Of a stretch of DNA of 64,000 bases, positions 34,673-43,355 are shown piece by piece. Position 1 is the stretch's first letter, and each line of letters starts with the position of its first letter. This stretch comes from Endozoicomonas gorgoniicola (GTDB taxonomy: Bacteria > Pseudomonadota > Gammaproteobacteria > Pseudomonadales > Endozoicomonadaceae). The stretch covers positions 1,444,501-1,508,500 of the forward strand of contig NZ_JAPFCC010000001.1 of the NCBI RefSeq assembly GCF_025562715.2. The letters are read 5' to 3'. Under the pieces are notes generated by a model. The model was not told the origin of the DNA. It was given only the letters and a program-made list of their open reading frames with translations, and did not search any database. Both the position numbers and the translations under genes were made by a program.

Positions 34673-34831
34673 GTGGGTTAAGGGCTCGTCAGGGGTTTCA
34701 TTATTTCAAATAAGCAGCTAGCTTGTTCTGGCAGCGAAGCCTGTGCTGAATTTTCGTCATTACTTTCGATACAGATGCAGGCATAATCAGAATAGGCTTC
34801 ATAACCTTTTGATCAGGTATGGAAAAAATTT

Positions 34832-37711
34832 ATGACAAGAAAGTACGTGTCTCTGGTATCCGCGCTGGCAGCCGGAACGTTGGCAGCCGTGCTGACAGGT
34901 GGATGTACAGTGACCACTGAACGAGATACAGCGGAAGTGACTTCATTAAAAGCGGATACATTAAAAGCGACTACATTAAAAGCGAATATATTAAAACCAG
35001 CGAGTGAACAATCAGCAGTCGTTAAAAGCCCGGTCGATAACCGCGATTATCGCTACGTTGTCATGGACAACGGACTCAGGGCGCTGCTGATATCGGATCC
35101 TGACACCGACAAGTCTGCCGCTGCGGTCGATGTGAATGTTGGTAGTTATCAGGACCCGGACAACCGGCTGGGGCTGGCGCATTTTCTTGAACACATGCTG
35201 TTTATGGGAAATGAGAAATATCCGGAGGTGGATGGCTATTTTGAATTCATCCGCGCCAATGGTGGCAGCGCCAATGCTTACACCGCAGATGTTCGTACCA
35301 ATTATTACTTTGATATCAATAATGACAACCTGAGATCGGCCCTGGACCAGCTGGCCCAGTTCTTTGTGTCTCCGACCCTTGATCCGGCTTATGTGAACCG
35401 GGAGCGAAATGCCGTTGATTCTGAGTACCGCCTGCATGCCAGGGAAGATGGCTGGCGCCTGTTTATGGCACAGAGTGCTACTTCAAACCCGGAACACCCG
35501 AAGAGCCGCTTTACCATTGGTGATCTGGATACCCTGAATAACGACGATGGTAAGTCGCTGTGGCAGGATTTGAAGAGCTTTCACGACACTTACTACGTCG
35601 CTCCCAGTATGGGGGTAGTGGTTTATGGTCCTGAAACCACCGAACAGCTTGAAACCTGGCTGAAAGAGTCCTTTGCCGATGTACCTGACGGTGGCGGAGT
35701 CAAGCCGGACACTCATATCGGCGTGCCGCCTTATGCCGCTGACCAGCTGGGCGTTCGAATCAACCTTGTTCCTCTGAAAGAAACCAGGGTGCTGTCTCTG
35801 AGTTTCCCGATGGAAAGTCTGCACCCGTTCTACCACAAAAAGCCTATGGGTTACCTCGCCCGTATTGTTGGCTATGAAGGTGAGGGCAGTCTGCACAGTC
35901 TGTTGAAAGAGCAGGGACTGATTGACTCTCTTGCCGCTTACTCCAGTGATGTGCCGGGTGAGTTTGGTGGATTTAATGTTCGTATGGAGCTGACGCCGAA
36001 AGGGCTTAAGCAGGTGGATGACATTACAGCGGTGGTGTTTGATTACCTGGACCTGATTCGCCGGGAAGGCATTCAGGAATGGCTGTACGACGAAACCCGT
36101 CAGATCTCCGAACTGGGCTTTCGTTATCAGGAAGGCCGAAGCCCACAGCAGACAGCCACCAGTCTGGCGTCACGTATACACTATCTGCCAGCGTCTGACC
36201 TGTTGAATTCAACCTATCTTTACGACGACTTTGATCCGGAACTGATTGAGCGCCTGATGGCAAACCTGACTCCGGAAAATGTTCGCCAGACGGTGATTGC
36301 CCAGGGGTTGCCAACGGATCAGGTTGAACCTTATTTCGACACCCACTACAGCATCAGGCCGTTGTCGGATAAGCTGCTTAAGCGCCTGAATAAACCAGAG
36401 GTTCATAAAGAGCTGACCATTCCGGCTCCGAACCAGTTTATCGCTACTGACCTGGCACTGCGCACCAGCGATAAAGCGGACGAGCCTACACAGATTATCA
36501 GTGAGAGAGGGCTGGATGTCTGGAGCATGACCGACAGCAGTTTTCAGGTGCCAAGGGCTTCTGTACGCCTGAAAATTTCTACACCAAAAGCTTCAGATAC
36601 CGCAAAGGATCAGGTGCTGTTGCAACTGTATCGTACCCTGCTGTCGCGCAGTCTGAATGAATACGGTTATCCTGCCAGGGAAGCGGGTCTGAACTATGGG
36701 CTGAGTACCAGCCGTGAAGGCTTGACGGTTGCCTTGTCCGGTTATCAGGACAAACAGGCGTACCTGCTGGAAACCATTTTGAAGGGAATGGATCAGTTCA
36801 GTCTGGTGCAGGCGGAATTTGAGCAGGAACGTAATCGATTATTACGTAATCTCAGGAACAAGGCATTTGTCACGCCTTACCGTCAGGGTATGGATCGGGT
36901 GAGTCAGCTGTTGTATCCAAACTATCGCAGTGATGAAGAAATGCTGGCCGCTGCTGAAGCAGTAACGTTTGCTGACCTGAAGCAGTATGCCAGTGACTTC
37001 TACAACTCCGTGCATATCAGCATGTTGATTTATGGTAATCACTCCCGCAGCGAAGCCATGAAGCTTGGTCAGCTGGTGGAGTCTTATGTCCTGAACGACA
37101 GTAACCGTGGTGAACGTTATGATCAGCCGTTTAAAGTCCTGAAAGACGCAAACCTGCGTGAAGCGGCGAACTTTGATCATAATGATGCCCTGTACATTAA
37201 ATACGTGCAGTTTGATACCACGGAAAATCGTGAGCGGGCGAAATACTCATTGCTGGGTCGTTTGCTGGCAACGCCGTTCTTTAATCAACTGCGGACAGAG
37301 CAACAGCTGGGGTACATTGTCACGGCGTCTGCCCGACCAGTAGAGCGTCATCCGGGACTGGTGTTTATTGTGCAGTCCCCCGTGCTGGGACCGGATGGCA
37401 TTGAACAGCGGGTGGATGAGTTTCTGGCAGGGCAGGTTGAGCGTTTGAACAAACTGAACGATGCCGAGCTGGAAGATTATCGTCAGGGGCTGATCGTAGA
37501 CCTGACTAAACGTGACACCAACCCGGACGAACGCGCTGGTCGTTTCTGGCAAAGCCTCGACGGTCGTGAAGCGGACTTCAACTATCAGCTGGATATTGCT
37601 GAGGCAGTGAAATCCATCAAAGTTGAGGATATCCGGCAGGCGATGACTGAACTGCTGAAACAGCAGGGTCAGATTGTGATTACTTCAAAGGGCAAGCAGA
37701 AAGACAGCTGA
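34832..37711 (+). CDS. ptrA: Protease III-like M16 metallopeptidase (pitrilysin)
   Basis: A 959-residue periplasmic zinc peptidase (E. coli PtrA 962). The inverted zinc motif HFLEH is at 117-121, with the third ligand E198 in NAVDSEYRL. Four M16-type domains fill the rest, with FFNQLRTEQQLGYIV near 800, part of the family substrate-binding C-terminal half. The N-terminus has a signal with a lipobox-like end (VLTGGC, C25), followed by a linker built from repeated LKA units. It degrades small proteins and peptides. The linker repeat and possible lipidation are unusual. A hairpin follows. Confidence 0.92.
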   Translation: MTRKYVSLVSALAAGTLAAVLTGGCTVTTERDTAEVTSLKADTLKATTLKANILKPASEQSAVVKSPVDNRDYRYVVMDNGLRALLISDPDTDKSAAAVDVNVGSYQDPDNRLGLAHFLEHMLFMGNEKYPEVDGYFEFIRANGGSANAYTADVRTNYYFDINNDNLRSALDQLAQFFVSPTLDPAYVNRERNAVDSEYRLHAREDGWRLFMAQSATSNPEHPKSRFTIGDLDTLNNDDGKSLWQDLKSFHDTYYVAPSMGVVVYGPETTEQLETWLKESFADVPDGGGVKPDTHIGVPPYAADQLGVRINLVPLKETRVLSLSFPMESLHPFYHKKPMGYLARIVGYEGEGSLHSLLKEQGLIDSLAAYSSDVPGEFGGFNVRMELTPKGLKQVDDITAVVFDYLDLIRREGIQEWLYDETRQISELGFRYQEGRSPQQTATSLASRIHYLPASDLLNSTYLYDDFDPELIERLMANLTPENVRQTVIAQGLPTDQVEPYFDTHYSIRPLSDKLLKRLNKPEVHKELTIPAPNQFIATDLALRTSDKADEPTQIISERGLDVWSMTDSSFQVPRASVRLKISTPKASDTAKDQVLLQLYRTLLSRSLNEYGYPAREAGLNYGLSTSREGLTVALSGYQDKQAYLLETILKGMDQFSLVQAEFEQERNRLLRNLRNKAFVTPYRQGMDRVSQLLYPNYRSDEEMLAAAEAVTFADLKQYASDFYNSVHISMLIYGNHSRSEAMKLGQLVESYVLNDSNRGERYDQPFKVLKDANLREAANFDHNDALYIKYVQFDTTENRERAKYSLLGRLLATPFFNQLRTEQQLGYIVTASARPVERHPGLVFIVQSPVLGPDGIEQRVDEFLAGQVERLNKLNDAELEDYRQGLIVDLTKRDTNPDERAGRFWQSLDGREADFNYQLDIAEAVKSIKVEDIRQAMTELLKQQGQIVITSKGKQKDS
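34945..35004. repeat. In-frame tandem repeat, 15 bp x 4, in the protease linker
   Basis: ATTAAAAGCGGATAC-type units occur at 34945, 34960 and 34975, and a diverged fourth at 34990. They encode LKADT, LKATT, LKANI, LKPAS between the signal peptide and the peptidase domain. Confidence 0.85.
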
Positions 37712-37731
37712 TGTCGTTTTTTGTCTGATCA

Positions 37732-37755
37732 CCAGGCTGGAACTTACCAGCCTGG
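37732..37755. terminator. Hairpin after the protease gene
   Basis: CCAGGCTGG-6-CCAGCCTGG is a perfect 9-bp stem followed by CTCCCTTT, 20 bp past the stop. It sits between convergent genes and may serve both. Confidence 0.65.
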
Positions 37756-37801
37756 CTCCCTTTAGGTTATGGAAACGGTTCCTTGTTGGAAAAATTGTTG
37801 G

Positions 37802-39226
37802 CTATTGAGATGCCTTGTCACTGTTTATAAAAATGACAGGGGTTTGCTGTTGTGGCGGATGTTCAGTGCTGGTTTCGTTAGGGCTGTTTTCTTCTGGCTG
37901 AGGGTTTGCTGCAATTACTTCGGTTAGTTCTTCTTCAGAAGAGGGAGGTTGTCTTATAAGGTTGGCCGCTATTTGAACAATGAATGCAAAGGCGGTAGTT
38001 ATTTTATTTACTAAAAAGGTCATTAACTCCATTACGACACCCTCCTGATGTAATGGCGGATGAGTGACGGATACGTAAATAGTCCGTCGCAAGGGATTTA
38101 TTTCAATGTTACCGGTAGGTGGTATTATACTTTCAATATTTTGAGTGCTGAGCGTTATATGCATTCTGTTCGAAGGAATATAGTGATCCAGCATGAAGTA
38201 AATTGTCAGTTGACTGTTATCAGATGAGAAAGAAAAATTAAAGGGGTTCAGAATGAAATGGTGTCTTGTACTAATGAGATTTGATCGTAGTACTTCCATT
38301 CCGCTCAACATTTGGCCGAAGGATTCTTCTGTATTCTGAAAGGTATGTGCAATAACAAATCTTTCAAATTTAATATATGTATCTCCTGGTGTTACTTCTC
38401 TATAGATACTTCTTGTTAGCGCCTGCTTTTGCGTTGAATTAAGAGCTTCATGGGCTGGCAGGATATAGTTCAGTCCGGCTTCCGGGATTCTTTGTGTGGA
38501 ATGATTATTTACTGTTGTTACTGAAAAATAGGAAATAGGGTTCCATGGAATCGCCTGAGAAAAGGCATTCATTGTACGGTCAATAGTGTCGGGTGAAAGA
38601 GGGGTAATTTGCCCTGCTCCATTGGGGGCGGCTGTGCTTTGAAGTGATGCAGTTAATACAAGGCTGATTATTTGGCTGCCATCCGGAAGCATTGCGCCGA
38701 GTTCGGGATGCCAACGGGTGAAGGCTCCGTTATTAACCTGCTGCTCAGCAATTTCGGCAGCACGGGTCATTAAGTTAGAAAGTGTCATGCTTGAGGGGGC
38801 GTTGACTCTTATGTTGACCCGAAGGGTATTGCTATTGTTTTCAGCACTTGCACTTGTACTTGCACTTGGAATGTGGTGAAAATTAGGATGACTTAATCTC
38901 TGATAGATAAAGTTCAAGTATCGGGATATTGTAGTAGAACCTACATTATTCAATCCGCTAATGTGATAAACCGGTTGTTCTTGTATCTCGGTTACATCGT
39001 TGGAAGTTATTTCCTCTACCATAAAGTCGGTATTCTTATTTATTTCTTTGATTAGGAGGTCGAGGGCTATGTTTAAACTGGTGCGCTTAATCTCTATGAA
39101 AAAACTGATATCAGATTTAGTAACTTTGTAATGATCAGCATGAATGCTCTTGGAAATTATACAGAGTAAAATAAAGCAGAGTGCTGTAAAGCTATTCATT
39201 TTTAAATACCTTATATTATGTGTCAT
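37802..39226 (-). CDS. Orphan exported protein with Pro/Glu-rich tail, 474 aa
   Basis: A signal peptide (FTALCFILLCIISKSIHA, cleavage near residue 31) starts the protein. The mature part has long strand-rich Ser/Thr/Asn stretches, then a possible amphipathic or membrane helix (FLVNKITTAFAFIVQIAANL, about 395-425). The last 50 residues are a disordered Pro/Glu/Gln tail. I recognise no family. The gene is AT-rich relative to its neighbours. The ATG at 39226 is the longest; ATG at 39199 (MNSFTALC) gives a more typical signal peptide. The upstream spacer carries several tandem repeats. Confidence 0.65.
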   Translation of the reverse strand: MTHNIRYLKMNSFTALCFILLCIISKSIHADHYKVTKSDISFFIEIKRTSLNIALDLLIKEINKNTDFMVEEITSNDVTEIQEQPVYHISGLNNVGSTTISRYLNFIYQRLSHPNFHHIPSASTSASAENNSNTLRVNIRVNAPSSMTLSNLMTRAAEIAEQQVNNGAFTRWHPELGAMLPDGSQIISLVLTASLQSTAAPNGAGQITPLSPDTIDRTMNAFSQAIPWNPISYFSVTTVNNHSTQRIPEAGLNYILPAHEALNSTQKQALTRSIYREVTPGDTYIKFERFVIAHTFQNTEESFGQMLSGMEVLRSNLISTRHHFILNPFNFSFSSDNSQLTIYFMLDHYIPSNRMHITLSTQNIESIIPPTGNIEINPLRRTIYVSVTHPPLHQEGVVMELMTFLVNKITTAFAFIVQIAANLIRQPPSSEEELTEVIAANPQPEENSPNETSTEHPPQQQTPVIFINSDKASQ

Positions 39227-39330
39227 AACTGCTCCAAAAAGAGTGTGAGAATAACTGAAAATATTTTTGAATGATATTTCAGAATAGCTATGTAAGTTTT
39301 ACTCTTTTTTTAAAAGTGAATTTTTTTGGA

Positions 39331-39537
39331 AAGTAACTATACAAGAAGTAACTATACAAAAAGCTCATTATAAAAATACAAACGATTATTTGTGCATATA
39401 TTTAACTTCAGGTATGCCAGATCAAAATAGATAAATTTTTGCTAAAAAGCAAAGAGAGTAAAAGCAAAGAGAGTATCAGCAAAGAGAGTATCAGCAAAGA
39501 GAGTATCAGCATCCAGTATGAATTGCAGTATGAATTG
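39331..39537. repeat. Cluster of three tandem repeat arrays in a 438-bp spacer
   Basis: Array 1 (39331-39360): AAGTAACTATACAAG x 2. Array 2 (39448-39507): AGCAAAGAGAGTATC x 4, the first copy ending AAA. Array 3 (39514-39537): CAGTATGAATTG x 2. The AT-rich spacer 39227-39664 between the orphan gene and the hydrolase gene holds no supportable gene and should contain both promoters. Confidence 0.9.
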
Positions 39538-39664
39538 AATCTTACGACTTTGGATTCCTATTTTAAGATATTACGATGAGTGGTTTGAAATAGCATTGCC
39601 TGTCTCATATAGTGAGTGGATAGTGATAAGACAGTTTGGTTTACCTCAGCAGGGGAAAGAGTCT

Positions 39665-40759
39665 ATGAGCGAGAAGGTTGAGTTTCAGGAGCTTGATACC
39701 GTCAGTGGTCATAGGATTGGGGTCGTTACGCTGAATGCCCCAAAAAGCCTGAATGCGCTTGATCAGGAGATGATTAATGAACTGCATCGCCAACTGTTGA
39801 GCTGGCATAACGATGAGGGCATTGTCTGTGTCTTTCTACAGGGAACAGGAGACCGGGCTTTTTGTGCCGGTGGTGATGTCAGGGCGGCTCGTGAGTCTGC
39901 CCTGATAAATAACAAGGCCTCTGTTCAGGCTTTCTTTGAACAGGAATACCGGCTTGACCACCTGATACATGTTTATAAAAAACCCGTTATCTGTTGGGGG
40001 CATGGCTTTGTGATGGGGGGCGGGGTTGGCCTGATGGCTGGTGCGGATTTCCGGGTAGTGACGGATACCACCGTGATGGCTATGCCGGAAATCACCGTTG
40101 GTTTGTATCCGGATGTCGGGGGCTCCTGGCTGCTGGGGCGTATGCCAGCAAAAACTGGCCTGTTTGTCGCCCTGACCGCCTGCCAGTTAAATCCGGCAGA
40201 TGCCATGTATCTCGGTCTGGGTAACCGTTTTGTTGATCACGCGTTTCGTCATAATGTGCTGGCCTCCTTACAACAGGCTGACTGGCAGCAGGATGCGTAT
40301 CAGGCCACTTATAACGTGGTTCAGGAATACGCTGACCAGAGTGCTGGCTGGCTGCCATACTCCAAGATTCGCGAGCACCGGGACCTGATCAAAAAAATGA
40401 TGGGCAAACCATCGCTGCCTGGCATAATGGCTGCGCTTGAAGCTCTGGAAACCAGTGATGAATGGCTGAGTAAAGCCCGGAAGACAGCTTTAAATGGCTC
40501 TCCTTTATCCATTACCCTGACTTATGAGCAGCTTCAGCGTACACGTCACTTTTCTCTTAAAGAAGCTTTCCAGAGTGAACTCACCCTTTCTGTTAATACC
40601 GTCCTTCAGGGTGATTTCTGTGAAGGTGTCCGGGCGCTGCTGGTGGATAAGGACAGGCAACCGAACTGGGAGTACGCCACATTGGCTGACATTTCCAGAG
40701 AAACGGTTGATGCCTTCTTTGTTCCCGACTGGGAGACTCACCCTTTAGCGGATTTGTAG
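39665..40759 (+). CDS. Enoyl-CoA hydratase/isomerase family, 3-hydroxyisobutyryl-CoA hydrolase type
   Basis: About 364 residues, longer than hydratases (about 260) and matching HIBCH-type hydrolases of valine catabolism. The crotonase fold has the oxyanion-hole segments FCAGGDVRA and GHGFVMGGGVGL, followed by MPEITVGLYPDVGGSW, whose Glu and Asp are the catalytic pair in HIBCH. The C-terminal part (HFSLKEAFQSEL, GDFCEGVRALLVDKDRQP) is diagnostic. ATG 39665 with GGGGA upstream is preferred to the in-frame codon at 39596. A separate substrate is possible since no other valine-pathway gene adjoins. Confidence 0.88.
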   Translation: MSEKVEFQELDTVSGHRIGVVTLNAPKSLNALDQEMINELHRQLLSWHNDEGIVCVFLQGTGDRAFCAGGDVRAARESALINNKASVQAFFEQEYRLDHLIHVYKKPVICWGHGFVMGGGVGLMAGADFRVVTDTTVMAMPEITVGLYPDVGGSWLLGRMPAKTGLFVALTACQLNPADAMYLGLGNRFVDHAFRHNVLASLQQADWQQDAYQATYNVVQEYADQSAGWLPYSKIREHRDLIKKMMGKPSLPGIMAALEALETSDEWLSKARKTALNGSPLSITLTYEQLQRTRHFSLKEAFQSELTLSVNTVLQGDFCEGVRALLVDKDRQPNWEYATLADISRETVDAFFVPDWETHPLADL

Positions 40760-40761
40760 TT

Positions 40762-40840
40762 AGCTAAGTGCTAAAAACCATGCACGCAACACTTTCGTCA
40801 TCCCCGCGAAGGCGGGGATCCACTGATACGCGGGAATGAC
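40762..40840. repeat. REP-like element, copy 3, with deleted right arm
   Basis: The left flank AGCTAAGTGCTAAAAACCAT at 40762 and left arm from 40796 match copy 2, but the right arm is cut to CGCGGGAATGAC (40829-40840): about 17 bp that would pair with the left arm are missing. It starts 3 bp after the hydrolase stop. Confidence 0.75.
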
Positions 40841-40893
40841 TGTTGTATGGATATAAACGCTTGCCAGCACCTGGCTCTCCCAAACCTAACAGA

Positions 40894-41520
40894 TTAGTGC
40901 TTCTGAACCACTTCCAGAATTTTCTCCGCCACCTGATGCTCACAGCCAAAATCATTCCAGTCCATAGTGATCAGGGGCGTGTTCATGGACGCACAGATTT
41001 GTGGCAGGATGGCTTCGTGATAGTTATGGATATCACGGATGTATTCAAAAGGCGTTCCATCTTCAGCCTCACGAGCGCGGTATTGCAGACGCTCGTAGGC
41101 TTTTTCCGGCGTTGTGTGCAGATAGACCACGGCACTGATACGTGGGTACTCTTTCAGGCGCTTCTGAATTTCACAGTAATGCAGCATAAACTCAGTGTCT
41201 GGCTGGTCCATGCTCAGAAAGTTAGCCTGGGTAAAGATCAGGTCAGAGTACAGGGAGCGCTCAATCAGATAATTGCGATGAGAGGGCAGACTCTCAACAA
41301 TTTCTGCCCGGCGCTGGGTAATGTACGACTGAAACCGGATTCGGTTTCCTGAAACTTTTGGGTTTTTGGTGAATTCACCCAGCAGGCGAGAAAACTCCGG
41401 GTCTTCAGCCGGCTCCTGAATGGGGTCCCAGTCCAGCGCTTCAGCCAGTTTTGGTAGCAGGGTTGATTTACCGGCTGCGATATTGGCTTCTACTGCAACA
41501 AAATGATCGGTCTGTGTCAT
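40894..41520 (-). CDS. Deoxynucleoside kinase
   Basis: A 208-residue P-loop kinase of the deoxyadenosine/deoxyguanosine/thymidine-kinase-2-like family, in nucleotide salvage. Walker A is EANIAAGKST, the catalytic ERS motif is in IERSLYSD, and the lid has RLQYRAREAE. Specificity cannot be read from this. The ATG at 41520 has AGG seven bases before it; the upstream ATG at 41544 has no ribosome site. Its promoter region may be shared with the small lipoprotein gene's downstream end. Confidence 0.88.
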   Translation of the reverse strand: MTQTDHFVAVEANIAAGKSTLLPKLAEALDWDPIQEPAEDPEFSRLLGEFTKNPKVSGNRIRFQSYITQRRAEIVESLPSHRNYLIERSLYSDLIFTQANFLSMDQPDTEFMLHYCEIQKRLKEYPRISAVVYLHTTPEKAYERLQYRAREAEDGTPFEYIRDIHNYHEAILPQICASMNTPLITMDWNDFGCEHQVAEKILEVVQKH

Positions 41521-41643
41521 CCGGGAACCTGGTTTGGTTGTCATATAATCAGGACGCGAACGATAAAAAATTGTCGACAGTGGTTCAATAAGTATTCAGA
41601 CCAGTCATTAAGGCTGTTTTGACTATTGTACGGACCGTTCAGG

Positions 41644-41739
41644 TTATATTCCGGGAATGCCGATGGGTCCTGGCAGGTCAGGAACCAGACAGCACCCAGT
41701 CAGAGTGAGTACGATGACGGACAGAATCAGGTATTTCAT
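41644..41739 (-). CDS. Tiny lipoprotein, 31 aa
   Basis: An ATG at 41739 opens a 31-codon frame: a signal with hydrophobic core ILSVIVLTL, a lipobox LTGC, then a short Pro/Gly/Ile-rich mature part (PDLPGPIGIPGI). The order of features is exactly that of a lipoprotein and is unlikely by chance. It starts 15 bp after the stop of the pentein-family gene on the same strand, suggesting one transcript. The mature peptide after lipidation would be only about 16 residues. I know no name for it. Confidence 0.6.
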   Translation of the reverse strand: MKYLILSVIVLTLTGCCLVPDLPGPIGIPGI

Positions 41740-41754
41740 GGCAGGCCTAAAAGG

Positions 41755-42795
41755 TCAGTGGTTTGATGATAACGTCGGCTGAAGAAAAATTTCCGCCAGC
41801 ATGCATCCGGCACTGCCCCCTCCATAGGTCTCTATGGTGGGGATATCAAAGACCAGAAACTGATCACTGAAGCTGTTCAGTACTCTGAGTTGTTCGTCAT
41901 TCAGGGACTGAAACGCCGTTCTGGATAACACGATAATGGCTTTGTCCTGATCATTTTTCAGTTGCAGCAGATTACCGGCAAATTGTCTGGTTTGATCAGC
42001 CGTGATATCGATCACTGTTTTGTCAGACAGCGCCTGCCAGACCTGTTGACGATGTTGCTGCTCGCTGATGCATTCACTGCACAGGACGGCAAAACCGTCA
42101 CCAATACTCAGCATCATACGGGTGTGGTAAACAGGCTGATCGTAAAAAACGGTCCTGAAGGCCAGCAGTTTATAACCCTGCCTGTCTGCAAACTCCTGAA
42201 GCAATGTCTGGTTGGTACGGGGAGAAAGCGCAGCAAAAATAATCTTTTTGTCACGGTCCAGAACCATGCTGCTGCCGCCATCCAGCGACTGGTTGGCTGT
42301 CATACTTTTCAGAACCTCGTCATTATACTGGCTGGAAATAGCTTGCTGACTTAATGCCTTTTGCAAAGCTGTGATACGAGATTTCTTTTTCCGTTGATTG
42401 GCCAGCATGGGAAAGAGAGTAATGAGCGTATTGCCTGTCGAACCACACTGGATGTTCTCAGGGCAGGGCGCTGGTAACGAAACAAACCAGTTGTTGGGAA
42501 ACACCGAGTCGGGGGTGTCGGGGGCACGATAGGCAGGTAGCTCAATGACGTGTACATGATGGCTGTGCAACTGCTGTTTAACGGCTGTGTATTCCTGAAG
42601 GGCTTTTTTTTGCATATTGGTTGATCCTTCCGGTTTTGTTTTACGTATAACCGCAGTCGCGAATGTTTGACTGTCAGCTGCAAAGTGGTTAGGAGGAACC
42701 ATAACAACATAGGATGTCAATTGATCAGCAGGGTAGCCAGGTTGTAGAAACATGGCGGAGAGGGTAAATAAACCAAAAAGATAGATCTGTTTCAT
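41755..42795 (-). CDS. Exported amidinotransferase/citrullinase-like pentein (CtlX type)
   Basis: A 346-residue member of the pentein superfamily (arginine deiminase and amidinotransferase relatives). Motifs: PDSVFPNNWF (D96, N101-W103), GGSSMVLDR near 173, the His in PVYHTRMML (H224) and the C-terminal nucleophile in GGGSAGCML (C331). These match the CtlX group, reported to act on citrulline-type substrates. Unlike typical members it begins with a signal peptide (YLFGLFTLSAMFL, cleavage after YPA near 23), so it likely works in the periplasm or outside. Substrate not certain. Confidence 0.82.
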   Translation of the reverse strand: MKQIYLFGLFTLSAMFLQPGYPADQLTSYVVMVPPNHFAADSQTFATAVIRKTKPEGSTNMQKKALQEYTAVKQQLHSHHVHVIELPAYRAPDTPDSVFPNNWFVSLPAPCPENIQCGSTGNTLITLFPMLANQRKKKSRITALQKALSQQAISSQYNDEVLKSMTANQSLDGGSSMVLDRDKKIIFAALSPRTNQTLLQEFADRQGYKLLAFRTVFYDQPVYHTRMMLSIGDGFAVLCSECISEQQHRQQVWQALSDKTVIDITADQTRQFAGNLLQLKNDQDKAIIVLSRTAFQSLNDEQLRVLNSFSDQFLVFDIPTIETYGGGSAGCMLAEIFLQPTLSSNH

Positions 42796-42952
42796 TTTTA
42801 ATGACTCTGATCATCACGACTATCAGGAGATTACTAGGCAAGATAGACGTAATCATATTAATGGCGTCAGGTTTTTATAGTATTCTCAGTGAGTTATAAG
42901 TAACGGGGCGGCTACGTTTCTGTTTCTGCTGTACCTGATAACCTAATTTTTA

Positions 42953-42971
42953 ATTGTAATTATTCTCATTT
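42953..42971. promoter_or_regulatory. Probable Fur box upstream of feoABC
   Basis: Reading the minus strand, AAATGAGAATAATTACAAT matches the Fur 7-1-7 pattern TGATAAT-A-ATTATCA with few changes. It lies about 150 bp before feoA and should repress feoABC when iron is plentiful. The rest of 42796-43121 holds no gene. Confidence 0.7.
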
Positions 42972-43121
42972 ACGTGTAACCTTGCCGCCACTTTTTTTCT
43001 TTCCTCTGGTCACTAATAATTCCACTCATAACAGACCGGAAGGTTCAACTGCTGGCAACTTTGCCAGCTGTTTTGCGGTTGCTTGTTTCTTCTGTCGATG
43101 ACCGCAGTAGTGGAGATTTAA

Positions 43122-43355
43122 ATGACATCGATCCTTGGTGAGCTTCAGGTTGGTGATTCCGGTCAGGTTACAGCTTTTCGGAACGCGGGAGCTGCGTATC
43201 GTCGCAAACTGTTAGCGATGGGCTTAACGCCGGGTGTTCAGTTTACGGTTTGTCGTATTGCCCCTCTTGGGGATCCTATCCAACTTCAGGTTCGTGGCTT
43301 TCAGCTGAGCGTTCGCCGTGATGAGGCGGCAGTGGTTGAGGTAAGCCAGATATGA
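43122..43355 (+). CDS. feoA: Ferrous iron transport protein A
   Basis: A 77-residue SH3-like cytoplasmic protein that assists FeoB. The family pattern LxxGxxGxVxxFR, LLAMGLTPGVQFTVCRIAPLGDP and the final LSVRRDEAAVVEV is plain. Its stop overlaps the feoB start by 4 bp (ATGA), so translation is coupled. Iron control is expected from the upstream Fur box. Confidence 0.95.
   Translation: MTSILGELQVGDSGQVTAFRNAGAAYRRKLLAMGLTPGVQFTVCRIAPLGDPIQLQVRGFQLSVRRDEAAVVEVSQI

Noticed and set aside
39448..39507. Possible CRISPR-like array
   Set aside because: Units are directly adjacent with no spacers and only 15 bp long; no cas genes are present.
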